Shown: positions 1-11,429 of the stretch, one piece after another
How the letters are laid out: each line of letters begins with the position of its first letter
How positions within the stretch are numbered: the stretch's first letter is position 1
Assembly (NCBI RefSeq): GCF_016808095.1
Contig: NC_068974.1
Location: 5,952,001-6,016,000, forward strand
Length of the DNA: 64,000 nt
Source: Vigna angularis
Taxonomy: Eukaryota > Streptophyta > Magnoliopsida > Fabales > Fabaceae
Direction: 5' to 3'
The notes under the pieces: generated by a model
Told to the model about the DNA's origin: nothing
Database searches by the model: none
The model's input: the letters and a program-made list of their open reading frames with translations, nothing else
Made by a program: the position numbers and the translations under genes

Positions 1-492
1 AAGTGTTGTGTAAAGACTTCATCGTTGGACGAAGTATTATTTAAGCTCATGGTACCGTTTAGCTAAGTAAATGCTTCTTGTGATATTGTCCTTTTAGACA
101 GACATCATTTAGCTTTGTTTGTTTTCTCTTAAAGTTTTAAGCTTTTACTCTTTTAGTATGTTTTGTTAAAGTCATCGTCTTAACATTGTTTTGTTTTCGA
201 GAGCTAAATTGGATACCCTTTGGGTATGATAAGCTGTCAGCATTTAACTTCAACTCTCTTTAGACGCTTTAGGCATAACAATCTTTTAACACTGCGTCTG
301 GGTGTTTTATCTGTTTTTCCATTTTCTAAGAACCTAAGTGTTTTCCTAAGGTTTTGTGTGTTATGGGATTTTGGTTCTAAGGCTTGTGTTTTCATCCTAA
401 GTTATTTTTAGATTATTATCCTTTTTTAATGTTATTTGGTTAAACTTCAAAATATGAGAGCGTTTAGGTGAATATATGATTTTGTCTTAACA
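1..492 (-). mobile_element. LTR fragment of a minus-strand Ty1/copia element
   Basis: Read on the minus strand, the segment begins TGTTAAGACAAAATCA directly after a purine-rich tract ending GGGGGAGAT, which is the usual layout of polypurine tract followed by 3' LTR in Sirevirus-like copia elements. The LTR runs off the left edge of the window. Its first bases resemble those of the LTR at 47420 (TGTTGAAACAAAATCA), so the two may belong to related families. No opposite LTR is visible here. Confidence 0.55.
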
Positions 493-508
493 ATCTCCCC
501 CTTTTTTA
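493..508 (-). other. Polypurine tract of the left-edge copia element
   Basis: On the minus strand this reads TAAAAAAGGGGGAGAT, the typical primer for plus-strand synthesis in Sirevirus-like copia elements, and it abuts the TGTT start of an LTR. Confidence 0.6.
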
Positions 509-2700
509 TGTTTAACAAATACACATTTAAACAATATATAATCTTTCTTGGTTCAGGATTTGAGTTTTAGATTTTGTGTCTTGGTTCGTTGTGTGTTTTA
601 CATCTTTTCTTGTTTTTAACTTTTGCACGGGATTGGTGAACACACTCGAAATACATAAACAATATTTGCGTGAAAGGAAGACATAAATTAAACAACTGAA
701 CATATACATCAACCATAAGTTAAACAACAACCAACAAAAAATTTTAGAAAAACATATTCCATGAATGTAAATATGGACTCCTAAGATGAAATCTAAGAAT
801 TTGGAGACTCCCCATGATTATGAGTTATCCTAACTTCTGGTGTACTTCCCCTAAGTACATGATCCTAGATGCTGACACGTGTACTCTTTCTTTTTCTCTC
901 CCTTATTTGATAAACATTATAAGGGAATGAGAGAAAGGACATCATAATCCGACAATGGAATTGATCCACATGAGATCATATTATAACAATGGAATAATAT
1001 GACGATGGGACTAAAGAAGAAGGAGGTGGAATTAAGTGAGGAGGGAGAGAATGAGAAGAAGAAGGAAAAAAATCATGGTGGAAAAGAAGGGATCAATGAT
1101 GGTGGGTAAGTGGAAGAAATCTGGTGGTGAAGGGAGGAGGTTAGGTGGAAGAACTACGTGAGTAAGGTAGGTAAGTTCTGAGTATGAGTATAGGAATGGA
1201 TGTTGGATGATCATGTTCATCTTGTTCCAAAGATTGGATGAGAAAGGTCAAGAGCTTTGGAAGAAGGCTTCATTGGTTTGTAATGTTGAAGGTTTGGGAG
1301 ATCAGAAAGTTGAGACGGCATGACAGCCAGAGAAGGATTAGGGTTTTGAGAGAATGTGTTGAGAAAGTGAGAAGTGAGATTGAGTTAAATAGAGAGAAAA
1401 TTTAATCCTAAGCAATTGATCACTCTCGTCCATTTAATGTGGTTAGTACGGAGAAAATCAGAAAAAAGATTTTGTGATGATAAAAAAAATATACACGTGA
1501 CATTTCGTTAAGGGTGTTACATGTTAACTACAAAAATACACGAACTCCTACCTCAACTCAAGAGGTCCTTCTCTAATCTGCATATGATTTATGTCTATTT
1601 TTTGACACCTTCATCCTTTCTTGTATCAGTTTTACCTTCTTCGTAATTTGTGTCACAACTTCATCCCAACAATAACTAATTCTCCATCCCAATAGCAACT
1701 ACACCTTCTATCATAGAAATCCTCATCTTCAAATGTTTTTGGTTGACAAATACATTAGGTTATTATGATCATAAAAAAAAAACTTGAAATTAAGCTCCAT
1801 TATTTTGTATACTGTTAACTATCTCTATACATAAGCTACTAGTCGCTTCTCCTTAATCAGCATATACCATAACATTGATATAAGCATATGATAACACCTA
1901 AAATGACTTATATGCGTTGCATTGGCTAAACTTCTTTTCATCTCCTCGAAACACGATTCACATTACTTAATCGTAGTGATCGAAATAATGCACCTAATGA
2001 ATGGAATGAAACAATTAATGGGGTTGAATTCTTGCAAGAACCTAATACTCTAAGGAGTACAATGAAATGAAATTAGGACAAGAACCTAAGAGTCATCATA
2101 TTTGTACTGGAAAAAGAAGAGGAAATAGTCAAAGTAGTACAGAAAATTCACAACAAACAAAAGAAGAGAAAGATAATAAAATAAAAAGAACTACCTGAAG
2201 AAGAAAACACGAAGTACCTGAATATGAGCAACAAACATTACAGATTTGGTGAAGAACCAAAATTCGTAAAATGAATCGGGAAAAAAAAGAGAAAAGAACT
2301 GGTAAGATAGTTTTATTCAAAAGGGGTCAAAATAATTGTTAATGGATTAAAAATAAATAATTATATTATAAAGGATAAAATAAGAGTTAAATGTGTTCAC
2401 AAGTATCTCTTTAAAAATAAATAAATCAACATCTTTGTCTTTGTTGTTATGATGTTAATTTAGCATCAACATTTTATCTATTAAAACCAAAACAACCAAT
2501 ATTAAAAAAAAATTAATAAAATTAAAATTTAATGGTATGAAAATACTACATAAACAAAATCCAATCACAAAATTCAGCTTAAGTTTCATCTATAACAAGT
2601 AAAAATAAAAATACAACCATCAAGTAAATGTAACATATTAAATATGGACCACGATATGTTAAGAACCACTTGTTACAATATTTTGACAACGACCACGAGT
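509..2700. other. Non-coding, AT-rich; no gene recognised
   Basis: Only short open frames without recognisable domains occur. The first few hundred bases are probably the 3' untranslated part of the minus-strand copia element that ends at 493. A block at about 2345-2410 (AAAGGATAAAATAAGA and nearby bases) recurs in similar form at about 43290-43350, suggesting a small dispersed repeat on both sides of the large nested insertion. Confidence 0.5.
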
Positions 2701-3344
2701 TAGCATGATATTGGGCCGTTTAATTTTTTTTTTTGTCAAGCCACATCAGAACAAGGTGTTTCGAGTGATTGATTTTTTATTTCGAAAATACCCGTATCAT
2801 TTTAATAGTAAAAAAGGTCTTCATTCTCTCTCCACTCTCTATTTTTGTTTTCAATTTCTGCATGCTCTCTCCAACTTCTCTCATTTCTCTCCTTTCTCTC
2901 TCACGAAAAAAAAATGGTCATCTTCTCTGGCGAGACAACCCGCGAAACTTCGGTGAACCAATGGAAAAATCCGGTGACTTCGGTGACGTGAGCAAGGTAT
3001 TCCCTTTCCTCTTTCTCCTTTCCCTTTATCCCTTTCCCATTTCCCCTTTAGCATTTTCAATGTACCCATTTCCATTTCCAGTTTTCGCTTTGGTTATTAA
3101 TTTATTTTTCATGTAGTTGTGTGTGTGACATTCTTTCAAAACCAAGTTTGTTGGTGCTTTGAATAGAAGTTTGACTCAGGAACAGGGGAATGTCTAATTG
3201 ATAAAATTATGAAATGTCTACTTTGTCATTAATATTTTTAAAGATTATTATAATGGACTGTATTGAACATTTCCAATTCACAACATTTTCTTTCAATGTT
3301 AATATTCATGGATTGAACCAACCTATGTTCTCAACATGGAATGT
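2701..3344. other. Pyrimidine-rich leader-like stretch, no supported gene
   Basis: A run of TCTCT/CTTTC-type sequence at about 2820-2910 precedes several ATGs, one frame reaching 115 codons (2769-3116). Composition resembles a plant 5' leader, but no protein family is recognised and no continuation was found. I do not call a gene. Confidence 0.35.
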
Positions 3345-3970
3345 TAATGGATTTGAGCACCTATGATCATTAAAATCACTCACCCATATAAAAAATTGGA
3401 AAAAGTCACTAAGAACATAGGCGAAACCATGCTGGGGAGTCTAGTTCTTCCAGTTGGGGAGTGACGTTGAACTTTTTATACGAATGCCCATCAGGCCTCT
3501 AGTGATTGATTACAAGAACCCTATAATCGGTTACCAGGATAGAAAATGGCTACCAATGATAATGAACATCATCTAGCTTACATGAAACACTTAACTGACC
3601 TTTTTTGTCAAAAATTCAATGGCCTAGTGTATTCATTGGTGCAGTAAACACCACCCATGACTGTTAAACTCACTCACCCATCTAAAAAATTGCAAAAAGT
3701 CACCAAGAACACATGCAAAACCATGTTGGGGAGTTCAGTTCTCTGAACTAGGGAGTGATGTTGATCTTTCTGTACAAATGCTCCCTAGGCCTCTGTTAAT
3801 CGATTACAAGACCCCTGTAATCGATTACTAGGACAAAAATGGTTAGCAATGCTCATGGACCTCATCTAACTTACATGAAAGCACATAAATGATATTTTTT
3901 CTCAACAATTCAATTTAGGAAGCTTAGAAAAACGTTGTTTTTGGGAAATTAAATGCATCTAGTACAGTTG

Positions 3971-4284
3971 TCTAAAAGTTATGAGTTAGTACTCACTTGA
4001 AAACCTTTTGAGTCTAGATTCCAACAAAACAAGAATCAACTCATTTGAAGTTCGGTGGAGAAAGTTACGAGCAAAACAACCAGCAAAGGTCGGAGTTGGC
4101 AGAAATATATAAAACGTTAACTTTAAGGAATTAATTGTACCTACTCAGATGTCAAAAAATTACAAATTAGTAGTTATTGGAAAAAGTTTTGAGTCTATTT
4201 TCTAATAAAAAAGGAATCACATCATTTGAAGGTCTGTGGGAAAAGTTATGATTAAAATAGTCAACAAAGGTCAAAGTTGACAAC
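3971..4284. repeat. Two diverged copies of a ~180-bp unit
   Basis: The segment from GTCTAAAAGTTATGAG (3971) to GTCGGAGTTGGCAG is repeated in diverged form from GTCAAAAAATTACAAA (4151) to GTCAAAGTTGACAAC. It interrupts the ~295-bp repeats and is probably part of a gypsy-type LTR. Confidence 0.55.
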
Positions 4285-4679
4285 ACGTTATCTTATATGT
4301 ATATATTTCCCTCTTGTTCAGAAATATATTATTTATTGAAAATTCGGTTTAAAATTTTTGTATTGCAACAACATTAGATGACATATTTCTTAATTAATAA
4401 AATGAAAAAATTTTCTGTGACACTCCGAGAAGGGGTGTTACAACAATGGTCATGCACCTTACCTTAGTTAGAGAAACCACCTAAATTGACATTTTTTTAA
4501 AGAAATCAATGGCTAACCTCATCATTGGGGCAAGGAACACACCCAACAACATTGAACTAAATCACCACCTCAAAAAATGGAAAAATTCATCAAAAATAGA
4601 GCAAAAACCATCATGGGGAGTGATGTTTTCTAGTTGGGGAGTGACGTTGAACTTTTTGTACAAATGCCCCCAAGCCTTT

Positions 4680-4714
4680 GGTAATCGATTACAAGACCCT
4701 TGTAATCGATTACC
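4680..4714. repeat. Perfect inverted repeat, 16-bp arms, 3-nt loop
   Basis: The arms are GGTAATCGATTACAAG and CTTGTAATCGATTACC around ACC. Related hairpins occur at about 3500-3537, 3795-3831 and 4976-5010, the last with matched changes in both arms. Confidence 0.85.
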
Positions 4715-5200
4715 AGGGTAGAAAATGGCCAACAATGATAACATACCTCATCTAGCTTACATGAAAGCACTTAACTGACCTTTTTTTGTTAACAATTCAA
4801 TGGCCCAGCGTGTTCATTGGTGCACTAAACACCACCAATGACCATTAAACTCACTCACCCATCTAAAAAATTGCAAAAAGTCCACAAGAACATAGGTAAA
4901 ACCATGCTGGGGAATCCAGTTCTCCTAGTTGGGGAGTGACGTTGAGCTTTTTGTGCAAATGCCCCCAAGGCCTCTGGTAATCGATTATAAGACCCCTATA
5001 ATCGATTACCAGGGCATGACATGAGCACCAATAGTCATGGACTTCACCTGACTTGATGCGAACAACCTAAACTGGCATTTTTCTCAATAATTGAATGAGT
5101 TAAGTTGTTTATTGGTTAAGAAAACACCACCCATGACAAAAAAACTCAATCATCCATCCGAGAAAGTGGAAAAGGTCACCCAAAAACATAGGCAAAGTAG

Positions 5201-6384
5201 ATCAAAATTGAAATTTTATTCATATAATATGTGATAAGTACATATTATCCAACATCTATAATAATAAACTTTTGTATACTAAAACTTATACAAGGCTCAT
5301 ACAATGAAAATATCTACACATGTAATTAATATATAATTGAAAACCTATAATAATCCTAAGTCTTGCAACACTTGTTCTCTTCGCACGTTCTCTTCATGGT
5401 GCTACCAACCTTGACACTGAAAAGCCCAAACCTTTGACAAAGGACACACCTTTACTCGTTGAAGGAGAGTGAGATAGAGGCGTAGAGGCGAAATGAAACA
5501 TTAGAGGAGGTCAAAATCGCAAGAGGGAGAGAAGGAAAACATGGCTCCAACAAAAACAGAGAGAGAGTAAGAAAGGGGGAAATGCCGGAAGAAAAGAGCG
5601 AGAACCGTGCTTATTGGACCAACTTTGCCGGTGATGGGGAGAGGAAGAATGAGACAGAGAGAGAATGAAAACTTTGGTGGAGAGACAGTGAAAGCAATGG
5701 TAGAGAAAGAGTGAGAACAATGGTGGTATTCGCGAGAGGAAAAAAGATGCAAAGCGCATAAGGGTTTTCTAAATGAAATCACAAAATCCCTTTCTCCTTT
5801 CTAAAATGCCCTCAACAACACATTACACATTTTAAAAAAAAACATTCAAAGTGACCAATCAATGCACGTCACGTAACGTTGTAAAAAAGTTGACAAAATT
5901 TGATTGTTAAAAAACATTTTCCATTAAATACATTTTAAATCATTTTTATAAAGTATCGTTTTCATATTTGGTAGTAAAGTAAATTACTATAACTAATAGC
6001 ATTAAAATGCAGTATAGGAAAGGTAAATTTGTAACGGTGTCTTGTCTTCTCTGTCACTTTGCCTACACAGTATGAAAAATCGATCCTTTCTTCTCTTTTG
6101 TACGCTTCTCTTCATTCAATGTGTTGTTAGTTCAAAAGTGAAGGATAGTTGAACATTACAACAAGCTATATCTCATTTTTTATGTGTGAGTATTTCTTAT
6201 TATGAATTTTACTCATTAAGTTTAACAGCAATGCATGTACGACCATGTGCGTGGTTCTTAATCAACTTCTTTTTCATTTATTCTTTGTCCATCTCAACAT
6301 TCCCAATTGAATTTTGTTTAGTGGAAATAATGCATACTACTATTTTTCATTCAAACATCATGTTATTGTCTTCATTAATTAAAT
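5201..6384. other. No supported gene; purine-rich stretch and AT-rich DNA
   Basis: From 5460 to 5760 the plus strand is strongly GA-rich. On the minus strand this gives Ser/Phe/Leu-rich frames of 82 and 93 codons with no recognisable family; they look like the complement of a pyrimidine-rich leader. The remainder is AT-rich without coding signal. Confidence 0.4.
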
Positions 6385-6393
6385 CAATCAAAA
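6385..6393. repeat. Left 9-bp target-site duplication of the Pack-MULE
   Basis: CAATCAAAA lies directly outside the left TIR and is repeated exactly at 42940-42948, directly outside the right TIR. Nine-bp duplications are the norm for Mutator-like elements. Confidence 0.88.
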
Positions 6394-6515
6394 GAGAGTT
6401 ACTCCCTCCACCACCACACATTGCTTCCTGCACCTTCCCATTCCTCTTTTGCCCTTCAGTAATATATAAACAGATGTGAATATACGTTGGATTCTTAAAC
6501 GAATGTCGATATCCG
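6394..6515 (+). repeat. Left TIR of the Pack-MULE
   Basis: It matches the reverse complement of 42800-42939, starting with 17 identical bases and continuing with blocks such as ATTCCTCTTTTG and GTTGGATTC. Identity falls to roughly 75 % by eye after the first block, indicating an old element. Confidence 0.8.
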
Positions 6516-6659
6516 TCCTTCAAACTTCCCTACCCAAGCACAAACACTCATTATGTTAATATATATGACTGATTAAACCACAATGGGAAATCAATCATCT
6601 ACAAGAAGAGATTTGTTTTTTTCAAAATCGCCTTCCTTAATTTATTCTTTTTGCTGTAG

Positions 6660-6852
6660 GTGTGGATTCCTGGTGCAAATAAAGAATTCTTTTCTCCTTC
6701 CGCTCCTTAAATCCTAGGAATCATAGATGACTCCCTAGAAGCGTTCTTTGTGTTGCCAATAATACCCATGCATGCAATTTTGTTTCCTGAATTCATGTTT
6801 GCTCTTGACAAATCTCTCCAACAATACATTTTGAAGGCGAAAGCTGGATGTG
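6660..6852 (+). pseudogene. Captured PATROL1/UNC-13-like gene fragment, piece 1
   Basis: The frame shows residues matching the plant MUN-domain family (DUF810; UNC-13 homologues such as Arabidopsis PATROL1, which acts in plasma-membrane delivery of a proton pump): DDSLEAFF, PMHAILFPE and LDKSLQQYILKAKAGCG. A pyrimidine-rich stretch ending TGCTGTAG precedes the piece and looks like a 3' splice site. It ends at a GT donor whose codon phase continues exactly into the next piece at 6952. An in-frame TAA soon after the start and an extra Ile codon show it is non-functional. It lies just inside the left MULE TIR, supporting capture rather than a resident gene. Confidence 0.8.
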
Positions 6853-6951
6853 GTATATATTTACTGCATATCATTTCATAATCAAATACCTAAACATTTT
6901 CTCACCAATCCTCTTCATGACCAGCCTTTCATTTCATATCATCATCTACAG
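6853..6951 (+). other. Retained intron in the captured gene fragment
   Basis: The 99-bp segment begins GTATAT and ends CTACAG; joining its flanks restores reading phase across a Gly codon. Its presence shows the fragment was captured as genomic DNA and not through an mRNA copy. Confidence 0.78.
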
Positions 6952-7081
6952 GAAACCGTAATACCTTCATCCCAATAATGCCAGCTTTGACTCGGTGTTC
7001 GCCAGGATCAAAATTTCATGATGTATTCAGAAAAAAAGAAAAGTCACAAGTAATTCAGAGAAGGATATTCCATGTTGGAAC
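6952..7081 (+). pseudogene. Captured PATROL1/UNC-13-like gene fragment, piece 2
   Basis: The frame continues piece 1 with family-typical residues (NRNTFIP, PALTRCSPGSKFH, VFRKKEKSQV) and ends HVGT, where the CACTA element starting at 7082 interrupts it. The following part of the same exon appears on the other side of that element at 42325. Comparison with the family suggests that about a dozen codons at the junction are missing. Confidence 0.8.
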
Positions 7082-7200
7082 CACTACAGGAAATGCATAT
7101 ATTATCGGTGGAGTTTTACCGAAGGCCTTAGGGCCGTTGGTAATGCTTTGGTGATTTTAAATACCGAAGGACCTTAGGCCGTCGGTAAGAGGGTCGATGA
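7082..7200 (+). repeat. Left terminus and subterminal repeats of the CACTA element
   Basis: CACTACAGG is followed by three copies of an ACCGAAGG or CCGTTGGTAA-like motif, matching the motif repeated at the right end (41878-42203). In En/Spm such repeats are the binding sites of the TNPA protein. Confidence 0.75.
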
Positions 7201-8789
7201 ATTGAGATAAAAATTTGGGATTTCCCTATCGTGAAATCACTTTGTCCGATCCAAAAAACCCATTTGCTCTTTCTTCCCTCCCAAAGCTGGTCGTGATTCT
7301 TCCCAAGCAAAGATGCTCTTTTGTTTCGTCGGCGAAGGTGCATTTGGTTCATTCGGTCATCGTTGTGAGGTGAGGTGTGTGGGCCATTGACGCTGTGATG
7401 AGGACGTTGGTGTGGTGAGCAGAGGCGATTGGTGCTGCGGTTGGGGGATTGTGGTTGAAGGCTCTTAGTGGACGATGATTCCTGCACATTCTTTGGTTGC
7501 CGTGGTGTAGGGAGGCCGTTGTGGAGGTATGGTGTCGAGAATCATCCCTTTCGTGCAGGTCAAATCTATGTTGTTGTTAATGGGTTGCTATTTATGATGC
7601 AGGTTAATTGTTTTTGCATGGTGGGTTTAAGGTTTTTCATGAAGGGTTGGTCCTCTGGTTGATGGTTTTTTGTTGAAGGCTGGTGGAAGGTTGGTACATT
7701 CTTTGGTGCTGACCTGGGGTAAGGAAGCTCTTGTGGAGCGAGGGTTTGAGAATCCCGTGTCGTGGAGGTCATTTAAGGGAAAGAGAACTTTATTTCAAGA
7801 GCTAACGCAAGAATAAGAGTGGTGAGGCAGTGTTAATTGGTTGGACAGTTGGTGAGAATTCAGTTTCCTTTTGCTTGACTTGATGCTTACTATTTTGGCT
7901 ATTTTAGTTGGTTAAGTTAATGGTTTTTGCTGGAAGCCGTCGTATGGGAATAACTAAAGTGTGGTGATAATTTTGGTTGGATAGTAAAAGAAGTTGAATT
8001 ATGTTTGGGTTTGGGGAAAAGGGTTTATCATGCTTTGTGATTGTGTGTTTTGTTAAAATGTAGTGTAAGGGTGAGTTAATTGCGTTCTTCTAATGAAATC
8101 TGGAATTTGATTGTTAACACAGTAAATTGTTTCATTGTGACTCATTTTACATTTGATTGACTTAGTTCTATCGAAGTTAAAAAATTTCCATTTGCTTGGT
8201 GTGAATGTATAATTACTGAAAAGATTGCTTTATGTTCTACTTGCATCTAAACTCTGTTGTACTCTGTACAATAAGATCATTCTAGACATAAACATGTATA
8301 TATGTGTGTATTTGAATGGAACTATATCATGTTACAACATCTTGTTGGTAGTTTATGGTTAATGATTGAATCATGATTGTCTAGGGTGTGATTATTTCAC
8401 ATACTTAAGAGTTTGATATGTGGCTCATTACTTTCTATGGTATTTAAGTTGGTATGAATTAATAAGTATAACTTTCGATCAAAGCAAAGATAGGTATGTT
8501 ATGTTGATCACATATAATATCTAAGCTAAGTTAATTGTATGGAATCAAGTTAACATATAATGAAAAGAAGGATAAAGTAAGTGTTCTGTAAATAAATGAA
8601 ATTGGTTTAGTATAGGTCTGTTAAGCAAGCATAGGTATTATTGATATAAAAAGAATGTGCAAAAGCATGAGAATTGGTTTAATTAGGCATGAAAAATTGA
8701 TATAACATAGAAGTAAATGATTTTTGCACTGCACTTATTTGTTTGCTAAATGGGAGTATGATCTTAATTGCTGAATTGGAGTCAATATA
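7201..8789. other. CACTA left internal region, non-coding
   Basis: Frames up to 119 codons exist (7128-7487 minus, 7468-7662 plus) but none shows a recognisable domain. It is probably promoter, leader and first-intron sequence of the transposase transcription unit, followed by AT-rich DNA. Confidence 0.4.
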
Positions 8790-9083
8790 TGCAGAAAACC
8801 TTGTTGTTTTAGTTATAAAACTCTGCAAAAAACCTTGATGTTTTAGTTATAAAACTCTGTAGAAAACCTTCTTGTTTTAGTTATAAAACTCTGCAAAAAA
8901 CATTTGTTGTTTTAGTTACAAAATTATGTAGAAAAGCTTTGTTGTATTGCTATAAACTCTGCATAAAATCTTTGCTGTTTTGGTGTAAAATTCTGCACAA
9001 ATACCTTACTATTTTGCTGTATACCTGCCTAAAAATCTTGTTGTTTTGATGGTATGTTCTGCATAAAAATCCTTGGCGGTTTG
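8790..9083 (+). repeat. 34-bp minisatellite, about 8 copies, decaying to the right
   Basis: The unit TGCAGAAAACCTTGTTGTTT + TAGTTATAAAACTC repeats head to tail. The first two units are nearly identical and the later ones accumulate substitutions and small indels. Confidence 0.8.
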
Positions 9084-9894
9084 ACATTTGTTAATGCTGA
9101 TTGAGTAGTTTATAGCTTTTGGAGATATTGTTTTATGTCAAGTAGGTATTATTGTTGTTAAAGGTTGTTGTTGGACTAGGTATAAATGTTGAGATTGTGA
9201 CTGTTTTAGTGGACACAATATTGTTTTAATGCTCAATTTCAGTTGTAGTGGTACTTGATATTTGTTGCACCTTTCTGTGGTTTGTGGTGCATATTAAAGA
9301 TTATTATATGTTGCAAATGTAGGTTTTAGGAGGAAGACCCAATGTTCAATTATTAGAAGTTGGTGCCAAATTTTGAGGTGTTTCAAATTGGAAGAAGTTG
9401 AGCACCTAAAAAAAGTTTGTAGTCAGTGATATTTTATTTTATTTTTCAAAGTCTTGTTATTGCTGCCTGAATGTGCAATTATTGTAAAACTTGTTGGTTA
9501 TGTGCTGATTTTAGCACTGTAGATAAACTTATTAGAATAATTTGAACTATCGACTTGTATTTGATATAAATTGTGATTTGTATGGTCAAAAACTATATAA
9601 CAGACCTATAATCTGAGCCTTAGGTTCATCTTTTTGCATGAACTTTGTTTGTTTCTTTTTATGAGAATGCTTTTTAATTTTTGCCTCTGGGTTCCTCTGT
9701 TGTGTTGCCTGGTTCCAATCCCTTTGTTGAGCAGGGATTGTCTATAATAACTCTCCTTAATAAACTTTCAAAAACAAAGTGTATGTGAGACTCAATCACA
9801 ATGCTCCAAATTTGATCTCACTCTCTCCCTCTTTGTCCAACATCCAAGCACATTTAAAATAAGTGTTATTGTTAGACAAAAAACACATAATACT
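9084..9894. other. CACTA internal region, nothing recognised
   Basis: AT-rich DNA without an open frame of note; probably intron or spacer of the CACTA element. Confidence 0.4.
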
Positions 9895-10285
9895 AAAGTA
9901 GCCTAAGAAACTACAAAGACACTGTTCTAACAAGTTTAGAACGGTATAACCTAGCTAATAAAAATCCGACACTACAAAAAGTACCTAAAACTCACAATAT
10001 GATAACCTAGAACCTAAAAGTAGTAAGTAGAATCGGCTAAAGCTGCTAACAATGAAAACTATTTTGAAATACTTTATGAAACTGTTAAATAACTATCTAA
10101 ACAAGTTTTAAAAGATATAAAAAAAGATAAATATGAAGTGACAATTCCGAAATAATAACAAAAGCAAAATTAGAGTATTGATCACCTAAAAAAGTCTACT
10201 AAAGAGGTGAGAAATTGGAAATTCACCTAAAGTAGACTAACAATAAGTAATGTTAATATCCTAACAAGTCTAAAGTAGTGAAATG
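9895..10285. repeat. First copy of ~500-bp CACTA-internal tandem repeat
   Basis: The series of phrases AGCCTAAGAAAC, CCTAACAAGTTTAGAA, ACACTACAAAAA and CCTAGAACCTAAAA occurs here and again at about 31039, 31548 and 32255. The Sirevirus insertion splits this array, which resumes at 30899. Confidence 0.65.
10281..10285. repeat. Target-site duplication AAATG (left)
   Basis: AAATG directly precedes the 5' LTR and is repeated exactly at 30894-30898 after the 3' LTR, proving that the two LTRs belong to one insertion. Confidence 0.95.
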
Positions 10286-10474
10286 TGTTAGCAAAATATT
10301 GAAGATGAAGTTTTGATGATGTCCAAATCAAGTCAAGAACAACCAAGACTCATGAAGAATGATCTTTCAAGACTTGTAACCTTTTGTAATAACTGTATGA
10401 ACATAGGAAAATTCGTAGTTTTATGTATGCATTCAAAAGTGATGTAAAAATAAACCAAAAGTAAAAACTATGCA

Positions 10475-10745
10475 GTGCTAATCGATTAACAGAGGGTGTT
10501 AATCGATTAGCGTTAATCGATTTGCAAGAGTATCTAATTGATTGTTCCAGAGACGAATGGAGAAGCACAGCAATCCAGTGCTAATCGATTAACAGAGGGT
10601 GTTAATCGATTAGCGTTAATCGATTAACAAGGGTTGTTAATCGATTAACATAGTGACCGTTTGAAAAACTAGTCGTTTTTAGAGCCGTTGGACTATCCGT
10701 TGGAGTGTTAATCGATTAACCACTGTAGCTAATCGATTTACACAG
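10475..10745 (+). promoter_or_regulatory. Palindrome cluster TTAATCGATTAA in the LTR U3
   Basis: About nine copies of a TAATCGATTA palindrome, some degenerate (TAATTGATT, TAATCGATTT), sit between 50 and 320 bp upstream of the TATA box. Palindrome-rich U3 regions are known in Sireviruses. The same motif clusters upstream of each array ORF, implying one shared trans-acting factor. Confidence 0.7.
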
Positions 10746-10790
10746 TCAGAAAGGCTGAAAACGAAAAATGGAAGAGCCTTTGGATGAGGC

Positions 10791-10798
10791 TATAAATA
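10791..10798 (+). promoter_or_regulatory. TATA box of the 5' LTR
   Basis: TATAAATA lies downstream of the palindrome cluster and upstream of the R region, and is conserved in the 3' LTR (30290). Confidence 0.7.
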
Positions 10799-11397
10799 GA
10801 CTCTCATTTTCTCTCAAGAAGGTGTTCCAAAACTTACAACTCTTCCCTTGTGCTCAAATACTCAGAAACTCTTGAGAATTGTGTGCTCTTGCTCAGCTAA
10901 GGAAACTCTGTCTGTAGAGTTGGTGAAATACTGCTACGGTGATAGAGGAATAGCTGGTTCATCCTTGGTGTATCTAAGGAAGTGTTCGGAAGAGGAAGTC
11001 ATCCTTCGTGAAGTATTCGGAGGAAGTGTTTCATCCTTTGTGAAGATTCAAAGGAGGTGTTGGTTCATCTCTTGTGGCATCAAGAGAGGTGTTTCCTAAA
11101 CTTTTACAAATTGTATCTGTGTGATTATAGTTTGTAATTGTTTTGTGATTAGTGAATTGTTTATCTTGTTTTGAGATAAGCGACTGGACGTAGGATTGGT
11201 AAGATCCGAACCAGGATAAAATTCATCTATGCAAATTTCTCTCAACCTTACTCTATTTTATTGTTATTATTAATTGCTAAGTAAGTTTAATTGAGTAGAA
11301 ATTTTTAAGGCACACGTTTTTAGTAAGAACCAATTCACCCCCCCCCTCTTGGTTTGTTATTCCACGCTAACCATTCCGCTGCAGCCGCTCTGACAAT

Positions 11398-11409
11398 TGG
11401 TATCAGAGC
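11398..11409 (+). other. Primer-binding site (initiator Met tRNA)
   Basis: TGGTATCAGAGC is complementary to the 3' end of plant initiator methionine tRNA and lies two bases after the 5' LTR, the standard copia minus-strand primer site. Confidence 0.95.
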
Positions 11410-11429
11410 TTGCTTTGATAGTCATTCAA

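Larger units (their letters stand above)
3345..5200. repeat. Decayed ~295-bp repeats with paired ATCGAT palindromes (LTR-like)
   Basis: The phrase GTGACGTTGAACTTTTT and the following segment recur at about 3461, 3754, 4638 and 4936. The intervals are about 293, 884 (close to three units) and 298 bp. Each copy has a block near CACTCACCCATCTAAAAAAT, then GGGGAGTGACGTTGA, then two palindromes GTAATCGATTAC about 24 bp apart. The stretch between 3900 and 4440 is different sequence ending in a GACACTCC...GGGGTGTTACA pattern that resembles legume gypsy LTR termini. I read the whole as decayed LTR sequence; no coding domain is visible. Confidence 0.6.
10286..11395 (+). mobile_element. 5' LTR of the Sirevirus
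   Basis: It starts TGTTAGCAAAAT and ends GCCGCTCTGACA, followed after two bases by the primer-binding site. The U3 part contains about nine TAATCGATT-core palindromes, several in two ~100-bp duplicated blocks, and a TATA box at 10791. Differences from the 3' LTR are scattered single substitutions. Confidence 0.95.

Noticed and set aside
4680..4714. Hairpin considered as a tRNA or transcription terminator
   Set aside because: No cloverleaf elements and no T-run; it is part of a repeated LTR-like unit.
5501..5782. 93-codon minus-strand Ser/Phe-rich frame as a secreted protein gene
   Set aside because: Low complexity, complement of a GA-rich tract, with no homology recognised and no supporting splice or promoter signals.
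7128..7487. 119-codon minus-strand frame at the CACTA left end
   Set aside because: It overlaps the subterminal repeats and is antisense to the element's transcription; no domain recognised.
10848..11099. An 83-codon frame inside both LTRs (also 30347-30598)
   Set aside because: It lacks an ATG start, lies in the R/U5 part of the LTR and has no recognisable domain.
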